From the NCBI GenBank assembly GCA_001802125.1, contig MGZK01000018.1, forward strand, positions 186 through 58,925: a stretch of DNA of 58,740 nucleotides, read 5' to 3'. The notes beneath the pieces were generated by a model. It made no database searches. It saw only the letters and a program-made list of their open reading frames with translations, and was not told where the DNA came from. The number at the start of each line of letters is the position of its first letter. Within the stretch, counting starts at the first letter, position 1. A program made the translations under genes and the position numbers. This document shows positions 35,764-44,698 of this stretch, in pieces. The stretch comes from Geobacteraceae bacterium GWC2_55_20 (GTDB taxonomy: Bacteria; Desulfobacterota; Desulfuromonadia; Geobacterales; Pseudopelobacteraceae).

Positions 35764-37767
35764 ATGAAACAAAAAATGGCAAAAAAGCTTCTCTTTTGTG
35801 CAATTGCAGGTCTGGCTTTCCCGCTTGCCGCCCAGGCGGCCGACGATGACCTGCAGAAAAAGATCGACAAGCTGAGTAAAGAGGTTGCCGACCTCAAGGG
35901 CTCCGTGAAAAGGGTCGAGGACAAGTCCATCGGCAAGTGGCTTACCATCGGCGGCGAGTACCGCTTCCGGGTGGATTCACTTCATGGTGAAACAGTGCCC
36001 TATTCAAGCGCCATCGGGACCATGCAGAACATGGTGGGATCCTTTCTGCTTGATCCGGCCGTTGCCGGATCAGCCGGCAATCCTTCGGCAACGCAGTTCA
36101 TGCTGGCCACTGAGAGCGGCAAACTCTTTTCGCCGACACAGTTCGGCTATATTCTGAACAATTATATGCCACAGGCCATGTATAACAGCTTTACGGCTTC
36201 AGGCGCAACTCCAGGCACTTTCCTCAACCAGTTCAACACCATTGTCATGAGTGGACCTGCCGCAGTTCAGGCAGCATTATCAGGAACGGCGCTGACCAGC
36301 CAGCAAACAGCCATTCTCGCAACACTCCAGTCCAAAGTATTACCTACTGTTTTTGCAAAGCCCTCTTCCGCCAGCATTATCGACCCAGCCACAGGATTAC
36401 AAGCTGCCGGTACAAGCCTTGGAGCACAGTGGAATACGGTTCTGACCTCACTTGCCGGCATGGGATACACACCGACACAGATAAATCAACTTGCAATGCA
36501 GATGATGATGCAGGGCTTTTTGGGAGCCGGCAGCCCCTACCTTGCACAAGCTCCTGCTTTCAAGCCCAAGAACGAAACCCTCTACACCAACAAATTCGGC
36601 ATTGATCTGACCGCCAAACCGATCAGAGACGTCACGGTACATGCCAAACTGGACATGTATAAGTCATTTGGTTCACAGAGCGATTCCACCACCATGAATG
36701 GATACTTCGCTGACCGCGTCGGCGTGTTCGACGGCACTCTCAGCCACGTTCCTACCGACAGCCTTCTGAATGTCGATCGCGCCTATGCAACATGGAGCAA
36801 CATCGCCGAACAGCCGGTCTGGTTCTCTGTCGGTCGCCGGCCAGCCACGAACGGAGCCCCCAGCAACCTGCGCCTGAACAAAGAGCGCCCCGGCAATGGC
36901 GGCACACCATCTCTTCTGGTCGATTATGCTTTTGACGGCATGACCATAGGTTATGCCCCCGACATCGATGCACTGCCAGGCGCATATGCCAAGGTTTGTT
37001 ACGGCCGCGGATTCGACAGCGGCATCAAGACATCTTCCAACAGCATCAAGGACACCGACATGCTTGGTGTAGCGGTTATTCCTTATGAGACCGACCCGCT
37101 GCGTATCTGGCTGCAGTGGAACCGCGGTTTCGATATCTTTGATTTCCCTGCCATGAACAACACCATCTTCGGCAACACCGCACCGGCAGTGAACCTGGGC
37201 AATATTGACTGGTACGGCGCCGGAGCAATGAGTACGCTCAAAAACGTCGGACCGGGCACCCTGCAGCTTTTCAGTGATTTCGGCCTGAGCGTGACTCACC
37301 CGAACGGCAACGTATCTGAAAACGCCGGATTCCAGGGATTGATGAGCGGAGAGTTCTTTGCACAGGACACGAATCCCAAAGACCAGACCGGTTGGGCCGT
37401 CTACGCCGGTATTCGCTATGACCTGCCGTCAAAAACCAAGATCGGCTTCGAGTTCAACCATGGCTCAAAATATTGGATCACCTTCGCGCCTGCTGCTGAC
37501 GACATGTGGACCAGCAAGGTCGGCACACGCGGCAACGTCTATGAACCGTACATCATCCAGGAACTCAACCTGAAACCGATTTCCAACTATTTTGCCAAGG
37601 CCTTCTTCAAGCTTGGCTACCAGTACTATGACTTCGAATACACCGGCAGCAACAACTGGGTCGGCGCTCCCAAGAAAATCTCCGAGATCAAACCAACCGA
37701 TCTCATGCTGATGGCGCCACTGAAAGAAGCTCACAATATTTACGGCACTTTTGAAGTTCATTTCTAG
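35764..37767 (+). CDS. DUF3373-like outer-membrane beta-barrel protein
   Basis: A 667-residue protein with a signal peptide (LLFCAIAGLAFPLAAQAA), a periplasmic coiled coil (DDDLQKKIDKLSKEVADLKG) as seen in porins, and a long beta-strand-rich body ending in Phe (GTFEVHF), typical of outer-membrane barrels. WLTIGGEYRFRVDS and VWFSVGRRPATNGAPSN resemble the DUF3373 proteins that accompany multihaem cytochromes in Geobacter, including the Ext-type electron-conduit and selenite-related channels as I recall them. GGAGG precedes the ATG. A hairpin follows its stop. Confidence 0.75.
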   Translation: MKQKMAKKLLFCAIAGLAFPLAAQAADDDLQKKIDKLSKEVADLKGSVKRVEDKSIGKWLTIGGEYRFRVDSLHGETVPYSSAIGTMQNMVGSFLLDPAVAGSAGNPSATQFMLATESGKLFSPTQFGYILNNYMPQAMYNSFTASGATPGTFLNQFNTIVMSGPAAVQAALSGTALTSQQTAILATLQSKVLPTVFAKPSSASIIDPATGLQAAGTSLGAQWNTVLTSLAGMGYTPTQINQLAMQMMMQGFLGAGSPYLAQAPAFKPKNETLYTNKFGIDLTAKPIRDVTVHAKLDMYKSFGSQSDSTTMNGYFADRVGVFDGTLSHVPTDSLLNVDRAYATWSNIAEQPVWFSVGRRPATNGAPSNLRLNKERPGNGGTPSLLVDYAFDGMTIGYAPDIDALPGAYAKVCYGRGFDSGIKTSSNSIKDTDMLGVAVIPYETDPLRIWLQWNRGFDIFDFPAMNNTIFGNTAPAVNLGNIDWYGAGAMSTLKNVGPGTLQLFSDFGLSVTHPNGNVSENAGFQGLMSGEFFAQDTNPKDQTGWAVYAGIRYDLPSKTKIGFEFNHGSKYWITFAPAADDMWTSKVGTRGNVYEPYIIQELNLKPISNYFAKAFFKLGYQYYDFEYTGSNNWVGAPKKISEIKPTDLMLMAPLKEAHNIYGTFEVHF

Positions 37768-37780
37768 CACAAACAGTTGA

Positions 37781-37806
37781 AGGGGTACGGCACTAGCCGT
37801 GCCCCT
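37781..37806 (+). terminator. hairpin after the outer-membrane protein gene
   Basis: AGGGGTACGGC and GCCGTGCCCCT form an 11-bp stem (one G-T pair) around a 4-base loop (ACTA), 13 bases after the stop. The following T-tract is short (GCTTT), so termination may be partial and allow read-through to the next gene. Confidence 0.6.
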
Positions 37807-37875
37807 GCTTTAAACGTTAACCGGGACAATCACATTTGAGTAACACTTACACAGAACACAAACAGGGAGTTAGTC

Positions 37876-38199
37876 ATGAAGAAAATCAGTTCAGTTATTA
37901 TCGTCTTTGCAATCATGTTGGCAGCATCATTAACAGTTATCAGTACCGCCAGCGCAGAAACTATCAAGATTACAGGGGTCATCTCTAAAATTGAAATTGC
38001 TGCTGACCAGAAGTCGGCCATTGCCGTGATAAAAGACAATAAATCCGGTGAATCCATTTCCATTACCATTGCTGATGAGCTTACACTCGACAAACTCAAG
38101 GACAAGCGCATCCTGGAAGGCGATGAAATCCGCACCAAGTTTGAAAAAGAAGGCGACAAGAACACCAGCAAGATGTTCAAGAAAACAGCAGGTTGCTAA
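37876..38199 (+). CDS. small exported beta-domain protein
   Basis: A 107-residue protein with a signal peptide (VIIVFAIMLAASLTVISTASA). The mature 75-residue part (IKITGVISKIEIAADQ, then ILEGDEIRTKFEKEGDKNTSKMFKK) closely resembles residues about 55-130 of the next gene's product, where IKKGHEIKVEYVENNG sits. It appears to be a free-standing copy of that domain. GGGAG precedes the ATG by 6 bases. The protein ends in Cys. No named family. Confidence 0.75.
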   Translation: MKKISSVIIVFAIMLAASLTVISTASAETIKITGVISKIEIAADQKSAIAVIKDNKSGESISITIADELTLDKLKDKRILEGDEIRTKFEKEGDKNTSKMFKKTAGC

Positions 38200-38231
38200 C
38201 CCTGATCTAAAATCAAGGAGGAGTCCTAAGC

Positions 38232-39644
38232 ATGAAATTTAATTCACTTCGCCCGGTAGTTCTGACTTTGGTAGCAGGAATATCTGTTTCAGCAGCTGTT
38301 ACCGTCTCAGCGGCACCCAGTGCGCCGACTGCCAAGCCGACAATTGCCAAAATCTGCACCACCTGTCACAAAGCTGAAGCAAATGCAGTTCGCGGATATT
38401 TTGACATTGTAACATTCAAGGCCAAGACCATACAGGTCAAGATCGATGATGCCGTCGAACAATTCAAGTTTGATGAAGATGAAATCAAGGTCGTAAACGG
38501 TGCGGGAAAAACCGGTGACGGTGAATTTCTCAAGGACAACCTGATTAAAAAAGGACACGAGATCAAGGTCGAGTACGTCGAGAATAATGGCGTAAAGAAT
38601 GCGGTCAAGTTGATTGAAAAACCGCCGGTAAAGATTCCGGCCGAGATGTTGATGAGCACTGCTGAAGTTGAAAAGCTGGTTGCTCTTGGACCGGAAAAGG
38701 GCAAATACTTCCTGTATGATTCCCGTCCGTTGCCACGTTTCCAGCAGGGCTCGATCCCAACCGCTGTAAACCTTCCTTTCCCGGCCTTTGACAAACTGGC
38801 CGACAAGCTGCTTCCCAAGGACAAGTCGGCCCTGGTTATTTTCTATTGCGCCGGACCTTCCTGCAACATGAGTCCAGGTTCAGCCGACAAGGCCAAGAAA
38901 CTCGGCTATACCAACCTGAAGGTTTACAAGGATGGTATGCCGGCCTGGTCAACCAAGAATTACGGCGTACTCTCTACCCAGTTCCTGAAAGAGGCCTGGA
39001 TCGACAAGGACATTCCGCATGTCCTGCTGGACGTGCGCGCAGCTAAGGATGCCGCCAAGGGTCACATCAAGGGCGCCGTTTCCTTCCCGGCCGCCAAGGC
39101 CGCCAAGCTGATCAAGAACCTGCCTCCGAAAGACAAAAAACCACCGGTCATGATTTATGACGGAAAAGATGGCGTCCAGGCTGCCAAGGTAGCCAAGCAA
39201 CTTGTAAAAGCCGGCTACGGCAATGTGATGGTGGTGACGGGTGGATACGATGCCTGGCAGGCAGCTAAATTTGAAGTGGCAACCGGAAAACTTACAACCA
39301 AGGCTGTCTATGTTCCTAAGCCGCGTCCTGGCGAGATCAACCTGGACGAGTTCAAGAAGTACGCGTCTGAGTTGCCTGCAAACGTCATGATTATCGATGC
39401 CCGCACCGCAGCGGAAGCCAACAAAGGCATGCTCAAGACAGCCAAACTGATCCCGGCCGAAGAGATCAAGGACCGTCTGGCCGAGATCCCCAAAGACAAG
39501 CTGATCGTGTTCTACTGCAATACAGGTACGATAGCGGAAGTTGCCTACAACACTTTAAAGGGTTTTGGATACACTAATGTCAAGTTTGCAAATGCCAAGG
39601 TTGCATTTGAAAAGAATGGCAGCTACAAGATCACAAAAGAATAA
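38232..39644 (+). CDS. exported monohaem cytochrome with three rhodanese domains
   Basis: A 470-residue protein with a signal peptide (VLTLVAGISVSAAVTVSAA). CTTCH (42-46) is the single haem-binding site. The small beta domain (about 55-130) follows. Rhodanese domain 1 (about 140-245) has an active-site-like Cys206 in FYCAGPSC; domain 2 (about 255-350) has Asp in that position (MIYDGKDGVQ, inactive-type); domain 3 (about 365-470) has Cys429 in FYCNTGTI. The combination suggests sulfur (sulfane or polysulfide) transfer linked to electron transfer in the periplasm. GGAGG precedes the ATG. Confidence 0.85.
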   Translation: MKFNSLRPVVLTLVAGISVSAAVTVSAAPSAPTAKPTIAKICTTCHKAEANAVRGYFDIVTFKAKTIQVKIDDAVEQFKFDEDEIKVVNGAGKTGDGEFLKDNLIKKGHEIKVEYVENNGVKNAVKLIEKPPVKIPAEMLMSTAEVEKLVALGPEKGKYFLYDSRPLPRFQQGSIPTAVNLPFPAFDKLADKLLPKDKSALVIFYCAGPSCNMSPGSADKAKKLGYTNLKVYKDGMPAWSTKNYGVLSTQFLKEAWIDKDIPHVLLDVRAAKDAAKGHIKGAVSFPAAKAAKLIKNLPPKDKKPPVMIYDGKDGVQAAKVAKQLVKAGYGNVMVVTGGYDAWQAAKFEVATGKLTTKAVYVPKPRPGEINLDEFKKYASELPANVMIIDARTAAEANKGMLKTAKLIPAEEIKDRLAEIPKDKLIVFYCNTGTIAEVAYNTLKGFGYTNVKFANAKVAFEKNGSYKITKE

Positions 39645-39652
39645 CGCTATAT

Positions 39653-39690
39653 CACGTACAACACCCGCCAAATGGCGGGTGTTGTACGTG
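39653..39690. repeat. 17-bp perfect hairpin between the rhodanese and octahaem genes
   Basis: CACGTACAACACCCGCC (39653-39669) and GGCGGGTGTTGTACGTG (39674-39690) pair perfectly around AAAT. There is no following U-tract, so it may protect the upstream mRNA 3' end, attenuate transcription or bind a protein, rather than terminate cleanly. Confidence 0.65.
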
Positions 39691-39830
39691 GGCATTTCAG
39701 ATTGTATTCAAAATCTTTTTATTTATCGATAACTATACAAAAATTCATATAATTGGAACAAGCGTTGCATTGATCAGGCAACATACCATCTATGGGTATG
39801 AATATGCCTGGAATCGAAAGGAATGGAAAC

Positions 39831-41198
39831 ATGTCTGGAAAAATTGCAGCGATCATGCTGGGATGTGCTTTGTTGGCAACAACTGCTGTTGCCAAAGAAC
39901 ATCCAGGAAAAGAGCAGATACTCAAGGATGGCTATCAGGGTCCCAAAACCTGCGAAACCTGTCATCCCGGCAAGGCCAAGGAGTTTCTCGGAACGGTCCA
40001 CTGGAAACACGCCTCCAAGGTGGATCATGTTGACAATCTCAATCCCAATGAAGAGCACGGGATGAAGAATCGCATCTATACAATGTGTAACGGCAATGAC
40101 ATCGTCAACAACCTGAAGGAAGTCCCGCCGAACGCATTGGGCAAGACCAAGTTCACCGGCTGCAACACCTGTCACCCCGGCGATCACGCCAGTGACGTCG
40201 GCAGCACCGGACCACAGGCTGAGCAGGCCATCGACTGCCTGATCTGCCATTCATCCAAGTATGATTTCAGCAAGAGAAAACCGATCAAGGACAAAAACGG
40301 CAATGTTGTCATGACCCAGGACCGCAGCACAGAAGCTGCCGCAAACATAGGCAGGCCATCAATCAAGAACTGCATGGTCTGCCATGAAGCAGCAGGCGGC
40401 GGAGCAATGATCAAGCGCGGTTTCTCCATGGCCAAGGATGCCGAGGTACATGTAACCAAGGGTATTATCTGCGTTGATTGCCACCAGGTCAAAAACCACA
40501 AGTTCCCCACCGGCCGTGATCCCAACAACTGGGCACACGACGGCATTTATATGACCTGCGTCGGCGAATGCCATACCAGCAAACCACACACGGATGCTGA
40601 TTACAACCGTCATACCGACAAGATCGCCTGCCAGACCTGCCACATTCCGAGAACCGGTGGTGCTTTTTCAAAGGATTTCACCAAGTGGGAAAAACAGTCC
40701 AACGGATTCTATGAGCCTTCTACATTGAAGCGCGAAGTCAATGAAACCGCTCCGGTATATGCCTGGTACAATCTGACCGTCAGCAACACACCGACCTTCA
40801 TCGGCCCGAAGGGGAGCAGAACCGACGGTAAGAGCAAGATCTATCCGTTCAAGGTTTTCCAGGGCAAGGCATATTTCAACAAGAAGAACGGCCAGCTGAT
40901 GTCAATGGACTTCGCACCGCCAATTTCAAACGGCGATTCATTGGCAGGCGTAGCATCTGCCGCCAAGATACTCGGCATCAAGGATTATGAACCGGTACCG
41001 GGATGGCAGACCATCTACTTCGGCAGCAACCACCAGGTCACACCCAAAAACAAGGCACTGACCTGCGCAAATTGTCACGCGGTAAATGGCGTGCTTGATT
41101 TCAAGGAACTGGGATATGCCGCCAAAGAGATCGAGAAGCTAACCAACCCTGAGCTTTATTTTGAAAAACTGCTCAAACTACAGCAAGAAGATGAGTAA
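39831..41198 (+). CDS. octahaem c-type cytochrome of the tetrathionate reductase (OTR) family
   Basis: A protein of about 455 residues from ATG 39831 (AAAGGA 8 bases upstream) with a signal peptide (IAAIMLGCALLATTAVA). It has seven CxxCH haem sites plus one CVGECH, a CX3CH site, for eight haems. The C-terminal half has the OTR pattern: IACQTCHIPRTGG, YAWYN, KIYPFKVFQGKAYF and HQVTPKNKALTCANCHAVNG. The N-terminal TVHWKH fits too. OTR proteins reduce tetrathionate, nitrite or hydroxylamine in vitro. The substrate here is not known. Confidence 0.87.
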   Translation: MSGKIAAIMLGCALLATTAVAKEHPGKEQILKDGYQGPKTCETCHPGKAKEFLGTVHWKHASKVDHVDNLNPNEEHGMKNRIYTMCNGNDIVNNLKEVPPNALGKTKFTGCNTCHPGDHASDVGSTGPQAEQAIDCLICHSSKYDFSKRKPIKDKNGNVVMTQDRSTEAAANIGRPSIKNCMVCHEAAGGGAMIKRGFSMAKDAEVHVTKGIICVDCHQVKNHKFPTGRDPNNWAHDGIYMTCVGECHTSKPHTDADYNRHTDKIACQTCHIPRTGGAFSKDFTKWEKQSNGFYEPSTLKREVNETAPVYAWYNLTVSNTPTFIGPKGSRTDGKSKIYPFKVFQGKAYFNKKNGQLMSMDFAPPISNGDSLAGVASAAKILGIKDYEPVPGWQTIYFGSNHQVTPKNKALTCANCHAVNGVLDFKELGYAAKEIEKLTNPELYFEKLLKLQQEDE

Positions 41199-41229
41199 TT
41201 CCTTGAACTTCAACGTATACAAATAAAGC

Positions 41230-41261
41230 ATGGGGCGTGAATTATTTCACGCCCCATTTTT
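41230..41261 (+). terminator. terminator of the octahaem cytochrome gene
   Basis: ATGGGGCGTGAA (41230-41241) pairs perfectly with TTCACGCCCCAT (41246-41257) around TTAT and is followed by TTTT. It lies 30 bases after the stop. The molybdoenzyme operon that begins at 41339 therefore likely has its own promoter in the AT-rich stretch 41263-41320. Confidence 0.9.
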
Positions 41262-41338
41262 GATTGCATTATATAGATATTTATATACTAGCCCGGGAAA
41301 TTATTTTTCACATCCAAGCATCAATCAGGAGGTAGAAC

Positions 41339-43537
41339 GTGTCGCCAAAATTCTCTCGCAGAACTTTTCTAAAGGTTTCAGGCGCGGCAACCGCAGCGGT
41401 GACAGTTGCCGCTTCAATGCCGGAAAAGTTCCTTTCATGGGCAGAGGAGTCCGGACAAAAAGAGATGAAGCAGATCCCCACTTTTTGCGAACTCTGCTTT
41501 TGGAACTGTGGACTGATCGCAAAAGTCGAGAACAACAAAGTTGTCAAGATTGACGGCAATCCCAAGAGCCTTCGCGGCAGGGGACGGTTATGCGGACGTG
41601 GTAATGCGGCCTTGGGTGCGCTCTACGATCCGGACCGCCTGAAATACCCGATGATCAATACCGGTAAGCGCGGTGAACCGGTCTGGAAACGGGCCACCTG
41701 GGACGAAGCGCTCGGTGTCATTGCCCAGAAGATGAAGTCGGTCAGCGAAAAGTACGGCCCGGATTCCATGGCGCTGATCTATCACGGCACCGGAGCCTCC
41801 TTCTGGAAGCATCTGCTGCACGCCTATGGCAGCACACTGTCGGCAGCGCCTTCATTTGCCCAATGCCGTGGACCGCGCGATATCGGTTTTGTACTGACTT
41901 TCGGCTCGGATGTTGGATCTCCTGAATACTACGACTTCAGTAAAAGCAAATACATAGTCCTGTTTGGCTCCCATCTGGGAGAGAACGCCCACAACAGTCA
42001 GGTCCAGGACATCGTCAAGGGTTATTCCAGTGGTGCGAAGATGACCGTGGTAGATCCGCGCCTCTCCAATATTGCATCCAAGGCCGATCGCTGGCTTCCG
42101 ATCAAACCCGCCACCGATCTCGCGCTGATGCTTGCCTGGATCAGGCTGATAATCGAGGAAGGGCTCTACGACAAGGAGTATGTTGCCAAATACGCCACCG
42201 GTTTTGACGAACTGCGCGCCGCGGTCCAGCAATACACTCCTGAATGGGCTGAAGCCGAAACATCGATATCCAGCGATGTAATCGTCAAGGTTGCCCGCGA
42301 AATGGGAGAGTATGCTCCCAATGTCTGCGTTGGGGCAGGCCGTTATTCCACCTGGTACGGCGACGACACCCAGCGCAGCCGGGCAATTGCAATTTTAAAT
42401 GCCCTGCTCGGCACCTGGGGCCGTGAAGGGGGCTACTTCTTCCCCACCGGAGCAAAAGTCCCGGAATACCCCGGATTGCCGGCATACCCGGAACATGTGG
42501 AAGCTGCACAACTGGATGAAGCCTACCCGTTCGCCCTGCTGCAAACGACAACATCCATCAAGCAGGCCACAATTACCGGACAGCCGCGACCGGTCAAAGC
42601 GTGGTTCGTGTACGGTTCAAACCTGATGAAGACCATGCCTGACAAACAGGAGACCATCAAGGCGATCCAGAACCTGGATCTGATGGTTACTATCGACACC
42701 ATGCCGATGGACATAATCAATTATTCGGATGTTGTCTTGCCGGAATGCACCTACATGGAACGTTATGACAACATAAACGTGGGCAAATTCAAGGGTGAAG
42801 CCGAGATTGCGCTGCGGCAGCCGACCGTCGAACCGCTGTGGGAATCAAAACCCTCCTGGTGGATAACCAAGGAACTGGGCAACAAACTGGGACTGGCGGC
42901 ATTCTTTCCCTGGAAGGATGGCGAGGAGTACATTGCCAAGCGTTGCGAAGCTGCAGAATTGGATTTCGCCCAACTGAAGCGGGACGGCGTCATCATCAAA
43001 AAGGGTGGCAATCCCTATATCACCGCCGACAGCCAACCGGAGTTCGGCACTCCTTCGGGCAAGATCGAGCTGTACTCCCAACAATTGGCGGAAAAAGGGT
43101 TTGATCCGGTTCCCAAATACACCAGGCATCCGACCCCACCTGCAGGTCATTTCCGGCTACTGTTCGGCCGGGCGCCGCTGCACACCTTCTCCCGTACCAC
43201 CAACAACTTCATGCTGACCGATCTGCAGAAAGATAACTCCCTCTGGATCAACGCCAAAAAAGGGAAGGAACTGGGATTGAAAAACGGGGACTATGTCTCT
43301 CTCGTCAACCAGAACGGTGTGATTGCAAACGGCCGGATCAAGGTGAAGCTGACCCAGCGCCTCCGTGATGATGCCGTTTATATGAACCACGGCTTTGGCG
43401 TTCACGCCAAAGGGATGTCTCGTGCCAACGGTCAGGGAATTGCAGATGACGACCTGATCGGAAAACCCGCGATTGATCCGATAATGGGTGGCACCGCCAT
43501 GCGCGGGAATTTTGTCAAGATCGTTAAGGGGGCCTGA
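41339..43537 (+). CDS. molybdopterin oxidoreductase catalytic subunit (PsrA/PhsA-like)
   Basis: A 732-residue enzyme with a Tat signal (SRRTFLK at 6-12). The 4Fe-4S site is C50-x2-C53-x3-C57 ... C85 (CELCFWNC, RLCGRG). Cys175 in SFAQCRGPRDI is placed as the likely molybdenum ligand, as in polysulfide/thiosulfate reductases. Molybdopterin-guanine-binding strands follow (VLFGSHLGENAH, VVLPECTYMERYDN). It reduces an oxidised sulfur or related chalcogen or metalloid compound, or runs in reverse. The start is GTG 41339 with GGAGG 6 bases upstream. First gene of a three-gene operon. Confidence 0.87.
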   Translation: MSPKFSRRTFLKVSGAATAAVTVAASMPEKFLSWAEESGQKEMKQIPTFCELCFWNCGLIAKVENNKVVKIDGNPKSLRGRGRLCGRGNAALGALYDPDRLKYPMINTGKRGEPVWKRATWDEALGVIAQKMKSVSEKYGPDSMALIYHGTGASFWKHLLHAYGSTLSAAPSFAQCRGPRDIGFVLTFGSDVGSPEYYDFSKSKYIVLFGSHLGENAHNSQVQDIVKGYSSGAKMTVVDPRLSNIASKADRWLPIKPATDLALMLAWIRLIIEEGLYDKEYVAKYATGFDELRAAVQQYTPEWAEAETSISSDVIVKVAREMGEYAPNVCVGAGRYSTWYGDDTQRSRAIAILNALLGTWGREGGYFFPTGAKVPEYPGLPAYPEHVEAAQLDEAYPFALLQTTTSIKQATITGQPRPVKAWFVYGSNLMKTMPDKQETIKAIQNLDLMVTIDTMPMDIINYSDVVLPECTYMERYDNINVGKFKGEAEIALRQPTVEPLWESKPSWWITKELGNKLGLAAFFPWKDGEEYIAKRCEAAELDFAQLKRDGVIIKKGGNPYITADSQPEFGTPSGKIELYSQQLAEKGFDPVPKYTRHPTPPAGHFRLLFGRAPLHTFSRTTNNFMLTDLQKDNSLWINAKKGKELGLKNGDYVSLVNQNGVIANGRIKVKLTQRLRDDAVYMNHGFGVHAKGMSRANGQGIADDDLIGKPAIDPIMGGTAMRGNFVKIVKGA

Positions 43538-43538
43538 C

Positions 43539-44696
43539 ATGAAACTATTCGGAGTTCTTATTCCTGAGAAGGAACAGCTTATCGGCACAGTGGGTGACGT
43601 AATCAAAGGAAAAGCCGGCTTGTCGCTGTATGCGTCAATATTCGGCCTGTTGATCGGGCTATACGCCATCGGCTCCATCTTCATCAGAGGGCATGCCCAC
43701 ACGATCAACACCTCCAGCCTCGTTCCCTGGGGACTGCAGATATCCACCTATGTTTACTTTGCGCTGCTCAGCACCGGCTGCACATTCGTCAATTTTTTCG
43801 GCCATGTGTTTTTCGAAAAACAGTACAAACCGTTTGCGTCAAGAATTGTTTTTGTCGGGATAATCACAGCCGTGGCTGCCTTCTTCTCTCTGACGACCGA
43901 GATGGGGCACCTTGAGCGGATGTACTACTTCCTGCTGTCGCCAAACCCGAAGTCGCCCATGTTCTGGATGGCCATCTGGTACACCTGCTACCTGATCATC
44001 ATTACCTGGGAATACGTAAACATCCAGACCAACAGGCACTCCAACCGGGTCATGTGGGCAGCGTTTTTCATAGCGGTCTTCACCCACAGCACCCTGGGAA
44101 GCCTGCTCGGTTCGGTAAGTTCGCGCGTCTACTATTACAGCGCCCTGATGCCGATCTACTTCCTGTTTATCGCCTTCCTGACCGGCTGTTCCCTTACGAC
44201 CATCATTGCCGCAATGACTGTCAAACAGAAGAAACTGGACGAGAACTACCATCTCCACCCCTTTGTAACATTGCTCAAGGTCGGCTTGGGACTGGCGCTT
44301 TTGATCACCTTCTGGCGCATGATGATCGGCCTCTCCGCGCATCTGGAGGGTTCCGAAGTATTCTCACTGACACTGATCAACAGCGTTTTGTTCGGAATCG
44401 TGGTAGTTATCGTAATTCCGTACATTCTGCTCAAAATCGGTCAAAGCGCCAACTGGCTGATCTTTGTGGGACTCTTCATCATGGGTACCCAGCTCAAAGC
44501 CCGTAATGACCTGGTGGTCGGCGCGTTCAAGATTCCGGTCTTCAGGGTCTACGACATGCCCGAAGTAATACACTACACACCATCAATCTATGAAAACCTC
44601 GTGGTCGTGGCATCCGCATCCCTGGTGGCCATGCTCTATATCGTTTTCGAGCGTTCGGGTGTTTTTGAAGCAAGAAACATCAAGGAGGAACACTGA
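43539..44696 (+). CDS. NrfD/PsrC-like membrane subunit
   Basis: A protein of about 385 residues with about ten membrane helices (first SLYASIFGLLIGLYAIGSIF, last LVVVASASLVAMLYIVF), as in the larger NrfD/HybB/DmsC-like anchors that exchange electrons with the quinone pool. ATG 43539 has AAGGGGG upstream and begins one base after the catalytic gene's stop codon, so the two are tightly coupled. It ends just before the iron-sulfur gene. Confidence 0.87.
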   Translation: MKLFGVLIPEKEQLIGTVGDVIKGKAGLSLYASIFGLLIGLYAIGSIFIRGHAHTINTSSLVPWGLQISTYVYFALLSTGCTFVNFFGHVFFEKQYKPFASRIVFVGIITAVAAFFSLTTEMGHLERMYYFLLSPNPKSPMFWMAIWYTCYLIIITWEYVNIQTNRHSNRVMWAAFFIAVFTHSTLGSLLGSVSSRVYYYSALMPIYFLFIAFLTGCSLTTIIAAMTVKQKKLDENYHLHPFVTLLKVGLGLALLITFWRMMIGLSAHLEGSEVFSLTLINSVLFGIVVVIVIPYILLKIGQSANWLIFVGLFIMGTQLKARNDLVVGAFKIPVFRVYDMPEVIHYTPSIYENLVVVASASLVAMLYIVFERSGVFEARNIKEEH

Positions 44697-44698
44697 TC

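Noticed and set aside
35509-35772. Minus-strand open frame upstream of the outer-membrane protein gene
   Set aside because: Low-complexity translation, no ribosome-binding site, and it covers the control region of the plus-strand gene.
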